Shown here in pieces: positions 15,633 through 16,337 of a DNA stretch of 16,337 bases. The first letter of the stretch is position 1. Each line of letters starts with the position of its first letter. Source of the DNA: Thermoanaerobacterales bacterium (lineage in GTDB: Bacteria; Actinomycetota; Acidimicrobiia; Acidimicrobiales; JACDCH01); contig PKRH01000083.1 of assembly GCA_017577565.1 (NCBI GenBank), forward strand, positions 1-16,337. Direction: 5' to 3'. Both the position numbers and the translations under genes were made by a program. The notes beneath the pieces are model-generated. The model saw nothing but the letters and a program-made list of their open reading frames with translations. It was not told the origin of the DNA and searched no databases.

Positions 15633-16337
15633 CTACCACCCCGGCTCGCCGTCGTCGCCGTCCGGGCCGATGAGCGCGTCCCAGATCTGGGCCATCGCCG
15701 GGTCGTCGTCCGGGGCGGTCAGCGAGGCGCTCTCGAGGTGCCGCAGCGGCAGGCCCCGGCTCGACAGGTAGCCGCCGATGCCGAGGCGCAGGCGCCGCTC
15801 GAGCACCTGGGCGCCGGCCCGGTCGGTGTCGGGCAGCACGACGGCGAACCAGTGCTGCGTCTGGTCGGGGACGTGGACGAGGTGGTCGACGATGCCGCCG
15901 GCCACGAACTGGTAGCCGAGCTCGCGCAGCAGCGCGACCTGCCGCCGGTACGGGAGCTGGGCCAGCGGGCCGTCCGGCACCTGGACCAGGACCAGCGAGA
16001 ACTGCTGGCCGGTCCGCCGGCTCCGGGCCCGCTCGGCGCTCAGCCGGTCGCGCAGGAAGCGCGCGGTCCACAGGCCGGTCTCGGGGTCGACCGCCGGCAG
16101 GTCCGAGGCCCGGCCGCCCCCGTCGCCGGCGGCCGGGGCGTGGGTGTCGGTCCCGGACCAGGTGCCGTCCGGCGACGACCACGGGTCGCCGGCCGGGGCC
16201 CGGTTGGCGGCGGGGTCGTCCCAGACCGGCCCCGGACCGGGCGCGGGCGGGGGCCAGCCGCCGGGGTCCGGCGCGCCCCAGCCGCCCGCCGGCCCACCGG
16301 GCGGGGCGGGGGGCGCCCAGTCGGCCGGGCCGCCGCC
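15633..16337 (-). CDS. Protein with degenerate GGDEF-like domain, 3' part
   Basis: 234 codons are visible; the start lies beyond the window. Numbered from the edge, residues 1-80 are a disordered Gly/Pro/Asp/Trp-rich region with no Met. From about 84 the DPETGLWTARFLRDRLSAERARSRR segment matches the opening of a diguanylate cyclase domain (DPLTGL...). LVLVQV (115-120) matches its first strand, and FAVVLPDTDRAGAQVLERRLR (164-184) the part right after the GGDEF loop. The signature itself is replaced: TQHWF (160-164) stands where GGDEF is expected, and the DPETGL-to-signature distance is short. It cannot make c-di-GMP by known mechanism. A pseudo-GGDEF regulatory or binding role is inferred. There is no RxxD product site. 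It lies 110 bp upstream of dnaE on the same strand. Confidence 0.72.
   Translation of the reverse strand, partial: GGGPADWAPPAPPGGPAGGWGAPDPGGWPPPAPGPGPVWDDPAANRAPAGDPWSSPDGTWSGTDTHAPAAGDGGGRASDLPAVDPETGLWTARFLRDRLSAERARSRRTGQQFSLVLVQVPDGPLAQLPYRRQVALLRELGYQFVAGGIVDHLVHVPDQTQHWFAVVLPDTDRAGAQVLERRLRLGIGGYLSSRGLPLRHLESASLTAPDDDPAMAQIWDALIGPDGDDGEPGW

Noticed and set aside
15633..16337. Active diguanylate cyclase
   Set aside because: The GGDEF/GGEEF catalytic motif is replaced by TQHWF and no RxxD site is present.

Overview
This is a very GC-rich, gene-dense bacterial chromosome segment. High-GC codon use, GTG starts, a DnaE1-type replicative polymerase with a complete PHP metal site, a menaquinone pathway and starts sitting directly behind -10-like hexamers all point to an actinobacterium. 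A class such as Acidimicrobiia is possible but is only a guess. I see no mobile element, CRISPR array, tRNA or rRNA, and no gene-free stretch above about 130 bp.

Left part (1-3312): menaquinone biosynthesis. There is a 3' fragment of an alpha/beta hydrolase that fits MenH, cut by the window edge. A convergent UbiA-family prenyltransferase (MenA) follows, then a divergent two-gene unit of a MOSC-domain protein and a short MenE-type O-succinylbenzoate-CoA ligase. Convergent gene ends are closed by perfect GC-rich hairpins that contain the stop codons.

Middle part (3355-7788): a secreted polyester hydrolase/cutinase of the TfCut2/LCC/PETase family (minus strand) with its own strong-looking promoter and an overlapping palindrome. 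Behind it are an SDR oxidoreductase and a PaaI-type hotdog thioesterase (both minus), then a YyaL/SPATA20-type thioredoxin-domain protein (plus). The last gene overlaps the next one tail to tail by 11 bp.

Right part (7778-16337, all minus): a 14-TM DHA2-type MFS exporter behind a dyad lying in a 19-bp promoter spacer, a medium-chain NADPH oxidoreductase (CurA/PGDH-like) behind a CTGACG-N3-CGTCAG palindrome, a nitroreductase-family flavoprotein, an unrecognised 223-residue protein, full-length dnaE, and the C-terminal part of a protein with a degenerate GGDEF-like domain.

The most notable item is the polyester hydrolase. Its catalytic core is complete and canonical, but it ends in a Gly/Thr/Pro linker and a short Cys-bracketed, Trp-rich tail that the well-known family members lack. 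A second theme is regulatory: TAGCGT or a near relative lies 6-8 nt before several start codons, suggesting widespread leaderless transcripts. I found no convincing multi-gene undescribed system; the rest is ordinary chromosomal gene content.
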